40,420 nucleotides of DNA from an uncultured Lachnospiraceae bacterium (GTDB taxonomy: Bacteria > Bacillota > Clostridia > Lachnospirales > Lachnospiraceae). This document shows, one piece after another, positions 25,748-35,900 of the stretch (position 1 is the first letter of the stretch; each line of letters opens with the position of its first letter). The stretch lies in NCBI GenBank assembly GCA_947627365.1, contig CANQVT010000023.1:1-40420 (forward strand). Direction: 5' to 3'. Both the position numbers and the translations under genes were made by a program. The notes beneath the pieces were generated by a model, which saw only the letters and a list, made by a program, of their open reading frames with translations, was not told the origin of the DNA and did no database searches.

Positions 25748-27385
25748 TCAGTCGTCCTCCGGCATGCCTTCCGTCGTGTAGACCTGACGCTTCCGCGCCA
25801 TCTCATCGCTTTCAAGGTACTCGTCGTAGGTCGTGATCTTGTCGATCAGCTTGCCGTTCGGCAGGATCTCCATGATGCGGTTGGCAGTCGTCTGCACGAT
25901 CTGATGGTCGCGGGAGGTGAAGATCAGCACGCCCGGGAATTTAATCAGGCCATTGTTCAGAGCCGTGATCGCCTCCATGTCGAGGTGGTTCGTCGGCTCG
26001 TCGAAGAGCAGGACGTTTGCGCCGGAGATCATCATTTTCGAAAACATGCAGCGCACCTTTTCGCCTCCGGAGAGCACCCGAAGCTTCTTCACGCCGTCCT
26101 CGCCGGCGAACAGCATGCGGCCGAGAAAACCGCGCACGTAGGTCGCGTCTTTGATCTCGGAGAACTGGGTCAGCCAGTCCGCAATCGTCAGGTCAGAGTC
26201 GAATTCCTTCGTGCTGTCTTTCGGGAAATAGGCCTGCGAGGTCGTGACGCCCCATTTGAAATGTCCCTCGTCCGGCTCAAGCTCGCCCATTAAAATCTGC
26301 AGGAAGGTGGTCTTGGCGAGCTCGTTGCCGCCCACGAGCGCTACCTTGTCGTTGTGACCAAGCGTGAACGTGATGTCGTCGAGCACCTTGACGCCGTCGA
26401 TCGTCTTGGAAAGGTTTTCGACCATGAGCACCTCGTTGCCGATCTCGCGGTTCGGACGGAAATCAATATACGGATATTTGCGGCTCGACGGCTTGATCTC
26501 GTCGAGCTGAATCTTTTCGAGGGCGCGCTTTCTGGAGGTTGCCTGCTTGGACTTCGAGGCGTTCGCGGAGAAGCGGGAGATGAACTCCTGCAGCTCCTTG
26601 ATCTTTTCCTCCTTCTTTTTGTTCGCTTCCTTCATCTGGCGGATCAGCAGCTGGCTGGATTCGTACCAGAAGTCATAGTTGCCGGCGTAGAGCTGGATCT
26701 TGCCGTAGTCGATGTCCGCGATGTGCGTGCAGACCTTGTTGAGAAAATAGCGGTCGTGAGACACGACGATCACGGTGTTGTTGAAATTGATCAGGAATTC
26801 CTCGAGCCAGCTGATGGCGTCGAGATCCAGGTGGTTCGTCGGCTCGTCGAGCAGCAGAATGTCCGGATTGCCGAACAGGGCGCGTGCCAGGAGCACCTTG
26901 ACCTTCTCGCTGCCGTCCAGATCCTTCATCAGGCTGTAGTGGAGGGAGGTGTCGATCCCAAGCCCGTTCAGGAGCATCGCCGCGTCGGATTCCGCCTCCC
27001 AGCCGTTCAGCTCCGCGAATTCGGCTTCGAGCTCGCTGGCTCGGATGCCGTCCTCGTCGGAGAAATCCTCCTTCGCGTAGATCGCGTCCTTCTCCTTCAT
27101 AATGTCATACAGATGCTGATTTCCCATGATAACGGTGTCGAGGACCGGATATTCATCGTACTTGAAGTGATCCTGCTCGAGCACGGACATGCGCTGTCCA
27201 GGCGTCATGAAGACGTCGCCTTTCGTCGTCTCAAGCTTCCCGGAGAGGATTCTGAGAAAGGTGGACTTGCCGGCGCCGTTCGCGCCGATGAGCCCGTAGC
27301 AGTTGCCCTCCGTGAATTTGATGTTCACATCCTCGAACAGAGCTTTTTTGCCGATTCTAAGTGTTACATTATTCGCACTGATCAT
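25748..27385 (-). CDS. ABC-F family ATPase (YkpA/YbiT-like)
   Basis: A soluble protein (545 aa) with two ABC ATPase domains and no membrane segments, hence ABC-F. The first domain has Walker A GANGAGKST (34-42), a variant signature LDGSEKVKV, Walker B ILLLDEPTNHLD and an H loop VVSHDRYFLN. A charged linker (about 245-300) separates it from the second domain, whose P-loop reads GGNELAKTT (Ala where Gly is usual), with signature LSGGEKVR and Walker B VLLFDEPTNHLD. ABC-F proteins act on the ribosome as translation factors or antibiotic-resistance proteins; this one resembles the housekeeping YkpA/YbiT type. GAGG precedes the ATG by 7 bases. First gene of a two-gene unit with aroA. Confidence 0.9.
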   Translation of the reverse strand: MISANNVTLRIGKKALFEDVNIKFTEGNCYGLIGANGAGKSTFLRILSGKLETTKGDVFMTPGQRMSVLEQDHFKYDEYPVLDTVIMGNQHLYDIMKEKDAIYAKEDFSDEDGIRASELEAEFAELNGWEAESDAAMLLNGLGIDTSLHYSLMKDLDGSEKVKVLLARALFGNPDILLLDEPTNHLDLDAISWLEEFLINFNNTVIVVSHDRYFLNKVCTHIADIDYGKIQLYAGNYDFWYESSQLLIRQMKEANKKKEEKIKELQEFISRFSANASKSKQATSRKRALEKIQLDEIKPSSRKYPYIDFRPNREIGNEVLMVENLSKTIDGVKVLDDITFTLGHNDKVALVGGNELAKTTFLQILMGELEPDEGHFKWGVTTSQAYFPKDSTKEFDSDLTIADWLTQFSEIKDATYVRGFLGRMLFAGEDGVKKLRVLSGGEKVRCMFSKMMISGANVLLFDEPTNHLDMEAITALNNGLIKFPGVLIFTSRDHQIVQTTANRIMEILPNGKLIDKITTYDEYLESDEMARKRQVYTTEGMPEDD

Positions 27386-27435
27386 GTAGTAACCTCATGT
27401 TTTCCATAGTTTAAATAGTCGATTGTTACCAGCCT

Positions 27436-27463
27436 ATTATACATGAATTCATGATAAATTCAA
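27436..27463 (-). promoter_or_regulatory. Promoter for the ABC-F/aroA unit
   Basis: On the minus strand, TTGAAT (27463-27458), 16 bases, then TATAAT (27441-27436), about 50 bases before the ABC-F start codon. Confidence 0.65.
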
Positions 27464-27544
27464 GGAAAATGTACACATTGACCAGATGAAGCCCGGATGA
27501 CCGAACTCATTGGAATCAGGCAGGTTCCGGCCCGCAGGGATTCC

Positions 27545-27573
27545 TTGACTTTGCCGACTAAGCATGTTAGACT
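27545..27573 (+). promoter_or_regulatory. Putative promoter of the pyruvyl transferase gene
   Basis: TTGACT (27545-27550), 17 bases, then TAGACT (27568-27573), about 46 bases before the ATG. An imperfect inverted repeat (GGAATC and GATTCC, around 27511-27544) lies just upstream. The rest of the gap is shared with the divergent ABC-F promoter. Confidence 0.5.
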
Positions 27574-27619
27574 TTCGCTGTTACAGTGCTTTTTGGATAT
27601 ATTGAAGGAGGAATAAACG

Positions 27620-28990
27620 ATGGACATGTCACAGCATGAAAAAAAGATCAGAGAAAAGGATATTTATAGAATTCTTCTTTTGACAAACAGAGATTCCGAC
27701 AATGTCGGAGATCAGGTGATAGAGGCATGTGCCATCAGTCTGGTTCAGGCAGTGATGAAAAACCTGAATATAGAAAAAAAGGAGTATAAGATATCAAGCC
27801 GTGCGGCGGGGATCATTTCCAAGAAATATGTGGCTACGAAGGATCCGGCTTTGCTTAACACGGCCGAGGAAGTGATAAAGAATTCAGATGTGATTATTTT
27901 TGGGGGCGCGCCGTTGTTTAATTTTGATCACCAGATCTTTTATGAGAGAACGGCAACGACATTGGAGCTTGCCGAGAAATATAACATTCCCGTGATATTT
28001 TCCTCTATAGGAATTGAAGGCTACAGCGACGAAAATGCAAAGTGCCAGAGACTGAAGAAGACTTTAAATTTTCCTTGTGTAAAACAGATTACAACAAGAG
28101 ATGATTTCGAGTCTCTTCAAAAATATGTGGAAGATGGGCGTATTACAATAAAAAAGGTTGCGGATTCGGCTGTCTGGGCCGGCACAATCCTTAAAAACTA
28201 TATCACGCCGAGGGAAAACAGGGAAAAGAAAAAAATCGGGATTTTTGTGCTGAGGGACAGCGGTTTTGAAGACAACGGGATAAACTTTCCTTTCGAATCT
28301 GCTGTAGAATTCTGGGAAAAGCTGGCTGAAACACTGGAGGAGAAAGGGTATGATTACGAGATCCTTTCCAACGGACATTTCGGGGATGAAGCTATCTTGG
28401 ACTATCTGATACGAAACAGAAATATCAGCGAGCAAAAATGTGTATTCAATATGAACTGTCCGGAGCGGCTGATCGGCAGAATATCTTCTTACGATGCCGT
28501 CATTTCCTGCCGGTTGCATCCGAGTATTATCTCATATGCCTTGAAGGTACCTTCCCTCGGCATTTTGTGGAATGAAAAGGTCAGGTTTTTTTACGACAGT
28601 GTAGGGTATCAGGACAGGATGCTCACGGTGGACGAGCTCGACTGTGACAAAATCATAGAAAAACTGGAGCAGATCATCTCTGAAGGCGTAAAGCAGGATA
28701 ATGAATATATGGTCAGCGTATATGAGGCTCTGTTCGAGGCTCTGAAACGTTTGATATACGCAGATGACTGCCCGCTGGAGCCATATTCTTATCAGGAATT
28801 GACAGAAAATATTCCGATATTTCAGGGAACATCGCAGAAAGAATATGAAGAAAAAATAAAAAGAAAATTCAGAAGGACATATGAGAGATACAATAACAAC
28901 AAAATACAGTTAAAGAACCTGAAAAAGCGCAGTGTCAAAAAAATCATAAAAGAGCGGGCAAAGAGGAAAATTCGAAATCTTTTCAAATAA
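27620..28990 (+). CDS. Polysaccharide pyruvyl transferase family protein
   Basis: A 456-residue protein of the polysaccharide pyruvyl transferase superfamily (CsaB/WcaK-like). It has an N-terminal strand and loop ILLLTNRDSDNVGDQVIEAC and VIIFGGAPLFNF. The C-terminal nucleotide-binding half shows KIGIFVLRDSGF, YDAVISCRLHPSIISYALKV and PSLGILWNEKV. Family members add ketal pyruvate to cell-surface sugars. No signal peptide is present, so it is cytoplasmic. The last 60 or so residues are strongly basic (RKFRRTYERYNNN onward). The gene is clearly more AT-rich than its neighbours, with many AAA/ATA codons, and no other glycan gene is adjacent; horizontal acquisition is likely. GGAGGAATAAACG precedes the ATG. 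Confidence 0.82.
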   Translation: MDMSQHEKKIREKDIYRILLLTNRDSDNVGDQVIEACAISLVQAVMKNLNIEKKEYKISSRAAGIISKKYVATKDPALLNTAEEVIKNSDVIIFGGAPLFNFDHQIFYERTATTLELAEKYNIPVIFSSIGIEGYSDENAKCQRLKKTLNFPCVKQITTRDDFESLQKYVEDGRITIKKVADSAVWAGTILKNYITPRENREKKKIGIFVLRDSGFEDNGINFPFESAVEFWEKLAETLEEKGYDYEILSNGHFGDEAILDYLIRNRNISEQKCVFNMNCPERLIGRISSYDAVISCRLHPSIISYALKVPSLGILWNEKVRFFYDSVGYQDRMLTVDELDCDKIIEKLEQIISEGVKQDNEYMVSVYEALFEALKRLIYADDCPLEPYSYQELTENIPIFQGTSQKEYEEKIKRKFRRTYERYNNNKIQLKNLKKRSVKKIIKERAKRKIRNLFK

Positions 28991-29075
28991 ATGAAGAGGG
29001 AAAGCGAAGTATTGTAAAGTCTGCTGATGTATATGGAAAAATACAAAAAAATGTACAAAAACCCAATTGAGAAAA

Positions 29076-29104
29076 TGGACAAACCAGGAAACCTGTGCTA
29101 AAAT
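29076..29104 (+). promoter_or_regulatory. Promoter of nifJ
   Basis: TGGACA (29076-29081), exactly 17 bases, then TAAAAT (29099-29104). The leader of about 57 nt contains a small hairpin TTGGGC/GCCCAA (29127-29132 with 29139-29144) just before the AAGGAGG ribosome binding site. Confidence 0.65.
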
Positions 29105-29167
29105 TAACTTTGTATGTGAAACAATATTGGGCCTACGCGCCCAAAAAGAAATAAGGAGGAATCACAA

Positions 29168-32100
29168 ATGGCTAGAAAAATGAAGACCATGGATGGAAAC
29201 CATGCGGCCGCTCATGCGTCATACGCGTTTACCGATGTGGCTGCGATCTATCCGATCACCCCGTCATCTGTCATGGCAGAAGCCACGGATGAATGGGCAA
29301 CTCAGGGCCGTCTCAACATCTTCGGCCAGACCGTACAGGTCACCGAGATGCAGTCTGAGGCGGGTGCTGCCGGCACGGTGCACGGTTCCCTCGCGGCAGG
29401 TGCTCTGACGACTACATACACGGCGTCTCAGGGCCTCCTTCTGATGATCCCGAACCTGTACAAGATCGCCGGTGAGAGACTCCCGGGCGTATTCAACGTT
29501 TCCGCGCGTGCGCTTGCGAGCCATGCACTTTCGATTTTCGGCGACCACTCCGACGTTTACGCATGTCGTCAGACCGGCGCCTGCATGCTGTGTGAGTCCA
29601 GCGTTCAGGAAGTCATGGACCTGACGCCGGTGGCGCACCTTTCCGCGATTAAGGGCCGCCTGCCGTTCATCAATTTCTTCGACGGTTTCCGCACCTCCCA
29701 CGAGATCCAGAAGATCGAGACCTGGGACTACGAGGATCTGAAGGAGATGCTCGATTTCGACGCGCTGCAGGCGTGGAGAGATCAGGCGCTCAATCCGAAT
29801 CATCCGTGCCAGAGAGGTTCCGCTCAGAACCCGGATATCTTCTTCCAGGCAAGAGAAGCGATCAACCCGTACTACGACGCGATGCCGGCGATTGTCCAGG
29901 AGTACATGGACAAGGTCAACGCGAAGATCGGCACAGACTACAAGCTGTTCAACTACTACGGCGCTGCTGACGCTGAGAAGGTCATCATCGCTATGGGTTC
30001 TGTCTGCGATACCATCGAGGAGACGATCGACTACCTGATGGCAGCAGGCGAGAAGGTCGGCGTTGTGAAGGTTCGTTTGTATCGTCCGTTCTGCGCGGAC
30101 GCTCTGATCGCGGCGATCCCGGAGACGGTGAAGCAGATCTCCGTCCTGGACCGCACGAAGGAGCCGGGCTCCCTCGGCGAGCCGCTGTATCTGGACGTTG
30201 TGGCCGCTCTGAAGGGCAGCAAGTTCAACGACACCCCGATCTTTACCGGACGTTACGGCCTTGGTTCCAAGGACACGACCCCGGCGCAGATCGTCGCTGT
30301 ATTCCACAACACCGAGAAGCAGCGCTTCACGATCGGCATCAAGGATGACGTGACAAACCTTTCCCTGGAGCTTGGCGAGCCGCTCGTCACCACTCCGGAA
30401 GGCACGATCAACTGCAAGTTCTGGGGTCTTGGCGCGGACGGTACCGTAGGCGCGAACAAGAACTCCATCAAGATCATCGGCGACAACACCGATATGTATG
30501 CGCAGGCATACTTTGACTACGATTCCAAGAAGTCCGGCGGCGTGACGATGTCCCACCTCCGCTTCGGCAAGCTTCCGATCAAGTCCACGTACCTGATCCA
30601 CAAGGCGAATTTCGTGGCCTGCCACAATCCGTCTTACGTGCGCAAGTACAACATGGTGCAGGAGCTGGTGGACGGCGGCACGTTCCTTCTGAACTGCCCG
30701 TGGGATATGGAAGGCCTTGAGAAGCACCTTCCGGGACAGGTGAAGAAGTTCATCGCGGATCACAACATCAAGTTCTATGTGATCGACGGCGTGAAGATCG
30801 GTATCGAGACCGGCATGGGCCCGACCCGTATCAACACGATCCTTCAGTCCGCATTCTTCAAGCTGGCGAACATCATTCCTGAGGATCAGGCGAACGAGCT
30901 GATGAAGGCTGCCGCGAAGGCGACCTACGGCCGCAAGGGCGACGACGTCGTACAGAAGAACTGGGCGGCAATCGACGCAGGCGCGAAGCAGGTAGTCGAG
31001 ATCAAGGTTCCGGAGAGCTGGAAGAACGCTGAGACCGAGGATATCATCGCGAAGGACGTTACCGGCAAGAGACAGGACGTCGTAGATTTCGTCAACAATA
31101 TCCAGCACGCGGTCAACGCGCAGGAGGGCAACAACCTTCCGGTGTCCGCGTTCAAGGATTACGTGGACGGCACGACCCCGTCGGGCGCTGCCGCATACGA
31201 GAAGCGCGGCATCGCGGTAGACATCCCGGTATGGAATCCGGAGAATTGTATCCAGTGTAACCGCTGCTCCTATGTCTGCCCGCACGCTGTCATCCGTCCG
31301 ATCGCTATGACGGACGCAGAGGTGGCCGCGGCTCCGGAAGGACTGAAGACGCTTCCGATGACCGGTATGGATGGCTACAAGTTCGCAATGGTTGTATCCG
31401 CTCTGGATTGTACCGGATGCGGCTCCTGCGCGAATGTCTGCCCGGGCAAGAAGGGCGCGAAGGCACTCACGATGGAGAATCTGGAAGCGAACGCGGACAG
31501 CCAGAAGTACTTCGACTACGCGGTAGAGCTTCCGGCGAAACCGGACGTGGTAGAGAAGTTCAAAGAGAACACCGTGAAGGGCTCTCAGTTCAAGCAGCCG
31601 CTGCTTGAGTTCTCGGGCGCATGCGCAGGCTGCGGCGAGACTCCGTACGCGAAGCTGATCACACAGCTCTTTGGCGACAGAATGTACATCGCGAACGCGA
31701 CAGGCTGTTCCTCCATCTGGGGCAACTCCTCGCCGTCCACTCCGTATACGGTGAACAAAGAGGGCAAGGGCCCGGCCTGGGCAAATTCCCTGTTCGAGGA
31801 CAACGCGGAGTACGGCTACGGCATGCTCCTGGCTCAGAAGGCTCTGAGAAACGGCCTGAAGACCAAGGTGACCGCGCTGCTTAGCTGCGACTGCTGCGGT
31901 GAGGACGTGAAGTCCGCCGCTCAGGAGTGGCTCGACACCTTCGACAGCGGCATCACGAACGGCCCGGCTACGGACAAGCTGATCGCTGCATGCGAGGCTT
32001 GCGGCTGTGACGAGTGCAAGACCGTTCTGAAGGATAAGGATTACCTCGCTAAGAAGTCCCAGTGGATCTTCGGTGGCGACGGTTGGGCATACGACATCGG

Positions 32101-32713
32101 CTTCGGCGGCGTGGACCACGTGCTCGCGAGCGGCCAGGATGTCAACATCATGGTATTCGATACCGAGGTTTATTCGAACACAGGCGGACAGTCCTCCAAG
32201 TCCACACCGACCGGCGCGGTTGCGCAGTTCGCTGCGGGCGGTAAGGAAGTGAAGAAGAAGGATATGGCTTCCATCGCGATGAGCTACGGCTACGTGTACG
32301 TTGCGCAGATCGCTATGGGCGCAGACTTCAACCAGACCGTCAAGGCGATCGCAGAGGCTGAGGCTTATCCGGGACCGTCGCTCATCATCGCTTACGCTCC
32401 GTGTATCAACCACGGCATCAAGAAGGGCATGAGCAAGGCGCAGACCGAGGAAGAGCTGGCTGTAAAGGCTGGTTACTGGCACTGCTTCCGCTACAATCCA
32501 GCGCTCAAGGCTGAGGGCAAGCCGGCGTTCACCCTGGATTCCAAGGCTCCGACCGAGGACTACAAGGAATTCCTGAACGGTGAGGTCCGCTACAACTCCC
32601 TGATGAGAGCGAATCCGGAGAGAGCTGCGATGCTGTTCGACAAGTCCGAAGCTTACGCGAAGGAGAGATACGAGTATCTGAACAAGCTGATCGCGCTGTA
32701 CGGAAACGAGTAA
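29168..32713 (+). CDS. nifJ: Pyruvate:ferredoxin (flavodoxin) oxidoreductase
   Basis: Single-chain PFOR (1181 aa), which oxidises pyruvate with CoA to acetyl-CoA and CO2 and reduces ferredoxin; the central energy enzyme of anaerobic Clostridia. Domain order is complete. The N-terminal pyrimidine-binding domain contains DVAAIYPITPSSVMAE and TEMQSEAGAAGTVHG. Then come the CoA-binding and linker domains. A two-[4Fe-4S] ferredoxin domain has CIQCNRCSYVCPHAV (near residue 694) and CTGCGSCANVCPGKK. The C-terminal TPP domain has CAGCGETPYAK (near 819), GGDGWAYDIGFGGVDH and DTEVYSNTGGQSSK. Codon use is strongly biased to C-ending codons, as in highly expressed genes. Its own promoter and terminator make it a single-gene unit. 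Confidence 0.97.
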   Translation: MARKMKTMDGNHAAAHASYAFTDVAAIYPITPSSVMAEATDEWATQGRLNIFGQTVQVTEMQSEAGAAGTVHGSLAAGALTTTYTASQGLLLMIPNLYKIAGERLPGVFNVSARALASHALSIFGDHSDVYACRQTGACMLCESSVQEVMDLTPVAHLSAIKGRLPFINFFDGFRTSHEIQKIETWDYEDLKEMLDFDALQAWRDQALNPNHPCQRGSAQNPDIFFQAREAINPYYDAMPAIVQEYMDKVNAKIGTDYKLFNYYGAADAEKVIIAMGSVCDTIEETIDYLMAAGEKVGVVKVRLYRPFCADALIAAIPETVKQISVLDRTKEPGSLGEPLYLDVVAALKGSKFNDTPIFTGRYGLGSKDTTPAQIVAVFHNTEKQRFTIGIKDDVTNLSLELGEPLVTTPEGTINCKFWGLGADGTVGANKNSIKIIGDNTDMYAQAYFDYDSKKSGGVTMSHLRFGKLPIKSTYLIHKANFVACHNPSYVRKYNMVQELVDGGTFLLNCPWDMEGLEKHLPGQVKKFIADHNIKFYVIDGVKIGIETGMGPTRINTILQSAFFKLANIIPEDQANELMKAAAKATYGRKGDDVVQKNWAAIDAGAKQVVEIKVPESWKNAETEDIIAKDVTGKRQDVVDFVNNIQHAVNAQEGNNLPVSAFKDYVDGTTPSGAAAYEKRGIAVDIPVWNPENCIQCNRCSYVCPHAVIRPIAMTDAEVAAAPEGLKTLPMTGMDGYKFAMVVSALDCTGCGSCANVCPGKKGAKALTMENLEANADSQKYFDYAVELPAKPDVVEKFKENTVKGSQFKQPLLEFSGACAGCGETPYAKLITQLFGDRMYIANATGCSSIWGNSSPSTPYTVNKEGKGPAWANSLFEDNAEYGYGMLLAQKALRNGLKTKVTALLSCDCCGEDVKSAAQEWLDTFDSGITNGPATDKLIAACEACGCDECKTVLKDKDYLAKKSQWIFGGDGWAYDIGFGGVDHVLASGQDVNIMVFDTEVYSNTGGQSSKSTPTGAVAQFAAGGKEVKKKDMASIAMSYGYVYVAQIAMGADFNQTVKAIAEAEAYPGPSLIIAYAPCINHGIKKGMSKAQTEEELAVKAGYWHCFRYNPALKAEGKPAFTLDSKAPTEDYKEFLNGEVRYNSLMRANPERAAMLFDKSEAYAKERYEYLNKLIALYGNE

Positions 32714-32763
32714 GAGATTTCCATGCAGATCCGAAAGGATCATCGATAAGCAATAAATACGGG

Positions 32764-32801
32764 CGCTCCGCAGGCCGGAAACGGTTTGCGGGGCGTTTTT
32801 T
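32764..32801 (+). terminator. Strong intrinsic terminator after nifJ
   Basis: A 14-bp stem (32764-32777 with 32782-32795, three wobble pairs) capped by a GAAA tetraloop and followed directly by TTTTTT (32796-32801), 50 bases after the nifJ stop. Confidence 0.93.
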
Positions 32802-32917
32802 GGAGAACTTATGGGAGAATGATTTGAAAACTATTTTGAAAACAGATTTGAGTATGTATACAATATACAGATATGCATAAAATGCCTTTGCTTAATCAAA
32901 TATATACAATACAATTA

Positions 32918-32946
32918 TTGACTATTAAACAATGGGGTGGTAAAAT
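32918..32946 (+). promoter_or_regulatory. Promoter of the large surface protein gene
   Basis: TTGACT (32918-32923), exactly 17 bases, then TAAAAT (32941-32946). The predicted start near 32953 leaves a leader of about 31 nt containing AAGGAGG. It also rules out the upstream in-frame ATG at 32873. Confidence 0.72.
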
Positions 32947-32983
32947 ATGGAAAAATCATCACAAAGCAACAAGGAGGCAGGTT

Positions 32984-35900
32984 ATGAGAACGAGAGAAGT
33001 ATGGAAACGCGTTCTTGCGTGGATGCTGACGACAGCGATGGTCGTGGGAAGCAGCTCTTTTGCGGCGGCAGATGAGGTGGCTTCTGACTTTTCCGCGCAG
33101 GAAGAGACGGTTGTGGCTGAGACTGAGCTTTCAGGAGAAGAGGCAGATGCTCCATATACGGACATGGAGACTCCGGCAGCAGAGCCGGATATTTTTGTGC
33201 CTTCGGACGAGGAACTTCTGGAAGAGGGGCAGGACACACTGGTCGTTACGGACGAGCAAGATCAGGTCGGTGAAGCTCAGCCCGAGAGTGAAATGACAGG
33301 GACAGAGCCCGGGATGGAAGATGCTGATGGCATAGCTGTCGGGGAAGATCAGGGACTTATCTCCATCGAGGATGTGGAGGTCGTGGAGCATGGTCTAAAG
33401 GATGAAGGCGCTGCTGTAGTGACATCCGAATCAGCTGGGGATCCTGTGCCAGAGATATTTGACGGCGTCTTTGAAGACGGAGGCAGCTATGAGGTGACAT
33501 TGGAGAGTGAAGGGGATGATTGCAAGTGGTATACATTCACTCCGCAGAAAGATGGAGTCTATGTTGTCTATTCGGGCGAAAGTGAAGGCGATCCTTATAT
33601 AGATGTATATACAAGGGATGCGGAAGGAAACTTGGCATATTTTGCTGCTGATGATGACTCAGCTGGTAGTACGAATTTTCTTCTGCAGCTTTCCCTCCGA
33701 GCCGACACTACGTATTATTTTAAGCTGACTAATTATTTTGGAGACAGCGATTTCTATCGCGTTTATTTCAGAAGCATACCGGTTCTGCAGAGCATTTCCT
33801 TGCAGAGAAAAGATTCGGCGCTGGTTTCGGGATTTTGCGACATAACTGATTTATATAAAAGTGTCACGGCGACGCTGACTTATGAAAACGAAAAGACTAG
33901 TGTAATCAGTGATAGTACTAAGCGGAGGAACGTAGATGAATACGGCACGATCCTCACATATAGTGTATTGGACAGTGAGGTTGAAGAGGAAGATGAACTG
34001 AGCTCCGGAGTGTACACGCTTACAGCGTCTGCACAGGAATGCAGTGCGTCTATAGAGATTCCGGTTTTATCCATGAGCGAGGCGGCGACCCAGAAGAGAC
34101 TGGAGCTTGGCCAGACTTTGACCATGGAGAACTCGAATTATGAGTCAAGGCTGTTTGCTGGATTTACGCCGCAGGAATCTGGAGAGTATATTTTTGCCAA
34201 CAGTGGAAATGATATAGCGATTTACGACATAGAGAGTGAGATGCAGGTTGATGTTGGTTATTTCGAACGAGGCTATCGTGCGTCTCTGACGACGGGCAAA
34301 ACGTATCTTATCGTTGTGTATCTATATGATGATACAGAAGTTGTTACTCTCTCTGTAACAACGGCGAAGAAGATTGCTTCCATTGAATTTAAAGATCTGA
34401 AAAACAGTTATGATGTGCTCGACGCGGCAAATGATCTGAATGGGCTAAGTATTGAGCTGCTCTATGAGGGCGCCACGAGCCCAGAAACATATTCGGGATG
34501 GTTTATTGACGACTGGGATGAGGGTGGAGCATCAAAATGGTACTATAGACTGACTGCAAGTGAGGGTGAAGTAATTAGGATCACTATGTGGGATGGGGCG
34601 AAGCAGGTGGATATGCCTACATATTACGGCGGCTCTGTCAGTGGCTCCTATACATTGAAGGTGAGTTCTGAGGGAAAAGAATATGCACAGGCCCAGATTA
34701 CGATCAATCCACTGCCAGAGGCTTCCTCTGTCGCGCTTGCACTGAATGAAAGCCGTTCTGTGACCAGCGACGCGGCAGGGAAAGCGTACTGTACGTTCAA
34801 GCCTGACAAGACAGGAGTATATACGCTCAGTGGTACGAATACATCAGGTATGGGGATAAATGTTAGACTTTATGGACAAAATAACGAGTATATTACTTCG
34901 GCTTATGCTTCCGGTCAGGATTGGGGCTTTACCTATCTTCTTGAGGCGGGAGTAGCCTATTCCTACAGTTTGTCCGGATATACAGGCGGGATGGCTGCCC
35001 AGGTGAAACTCGTGGAGACTGAGATGGGGACGCTTACCCTCGGCACACAGTCGATATCGGGACTGGACGATACAGAAAAATGGTTCCGCTTTACACCGGA
35101 TACCTCAGCAGTTTATTCCTGGCAGCTTACCAGCGCGGACGACGACTGGAGCTACTATATAGAAATGTATGATGATAGTGATGCGCCAATCGATAGTGGG
35201 TATTATATGACTGCCGGAAAGACATATTACTGCAGGATAACTGGTTTGCCGTCAGACGTTTATGAGCTGTCCATGAACAGAGAGACAGTAACGCCGTTAA
35301 GTCTGGGTCAGAGTTTTCCGGCTTCAAAGGGAAGCTGGTTCAGCTTTGTTCCGGAGGAGAGCGTTTCCTATAATTTCTATTCCACAGGACTGACCGACGC
35401 GGAAGGTGATATATATCTGTATGACGACCGTATGAATTATATAAGAGAAACTTATCTGGACTATGAAGATGAGTTCCACCTGTTTTGTGCGCTTGAAAAA
35501 GGAAAGACATATCTGCTGAAGCTTGATTTGTATACTTCTGCATCTGATACATTTACGGTGGCTGTTTCAAAGGGAATGTCGGTGGAGAAAATTTCGGTAA
35601 ATGATGCCGCCGACCGATTTTTTGAGGCAGGATATGTGGATCTTGAGGATACGTTCTGCATTACTTATAAAGAAAATGGGAGTACGGACACTTTCACGCG
35701 TTGGAATGACTTTGAAACGACGGATGACTTTAATTTCGTGATAAGAGGAGCACTGTACGAAGCGGATGCTTTCGGGAATCCCAATTATGAGAAGCGGGTA
35801 GAAGAAGATTGGGATGAAGGAGGATATAATCTTAAGTCAGGTATCTATGCGCGGGTGATAGAGATCGGAACCTGGAATGGAAATGGGGATTTTGTAAAGC

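Noticed and set aside
26354-27409. 351-codon plus-strand ORF opposite the ABC-F gene
   Set aside because: It is the antisense shadow of a clearly coding ABC-F gene and shows no domain of its own.
29264-32743. 1159-codon minus-strand ORF opposite nifJ
   Set aside because: It is a shadow caused by the codon bias of nifJ; the protein is Arg/Leu/His-rich with no recognisable motif.
32873-32983. N-terminal extension of the surface protein from ATG 32873
   Set aside because: It lies upstream of the promoter at 32918-32946 and would bury the signal peptide; AAGGAGG supports 32984.
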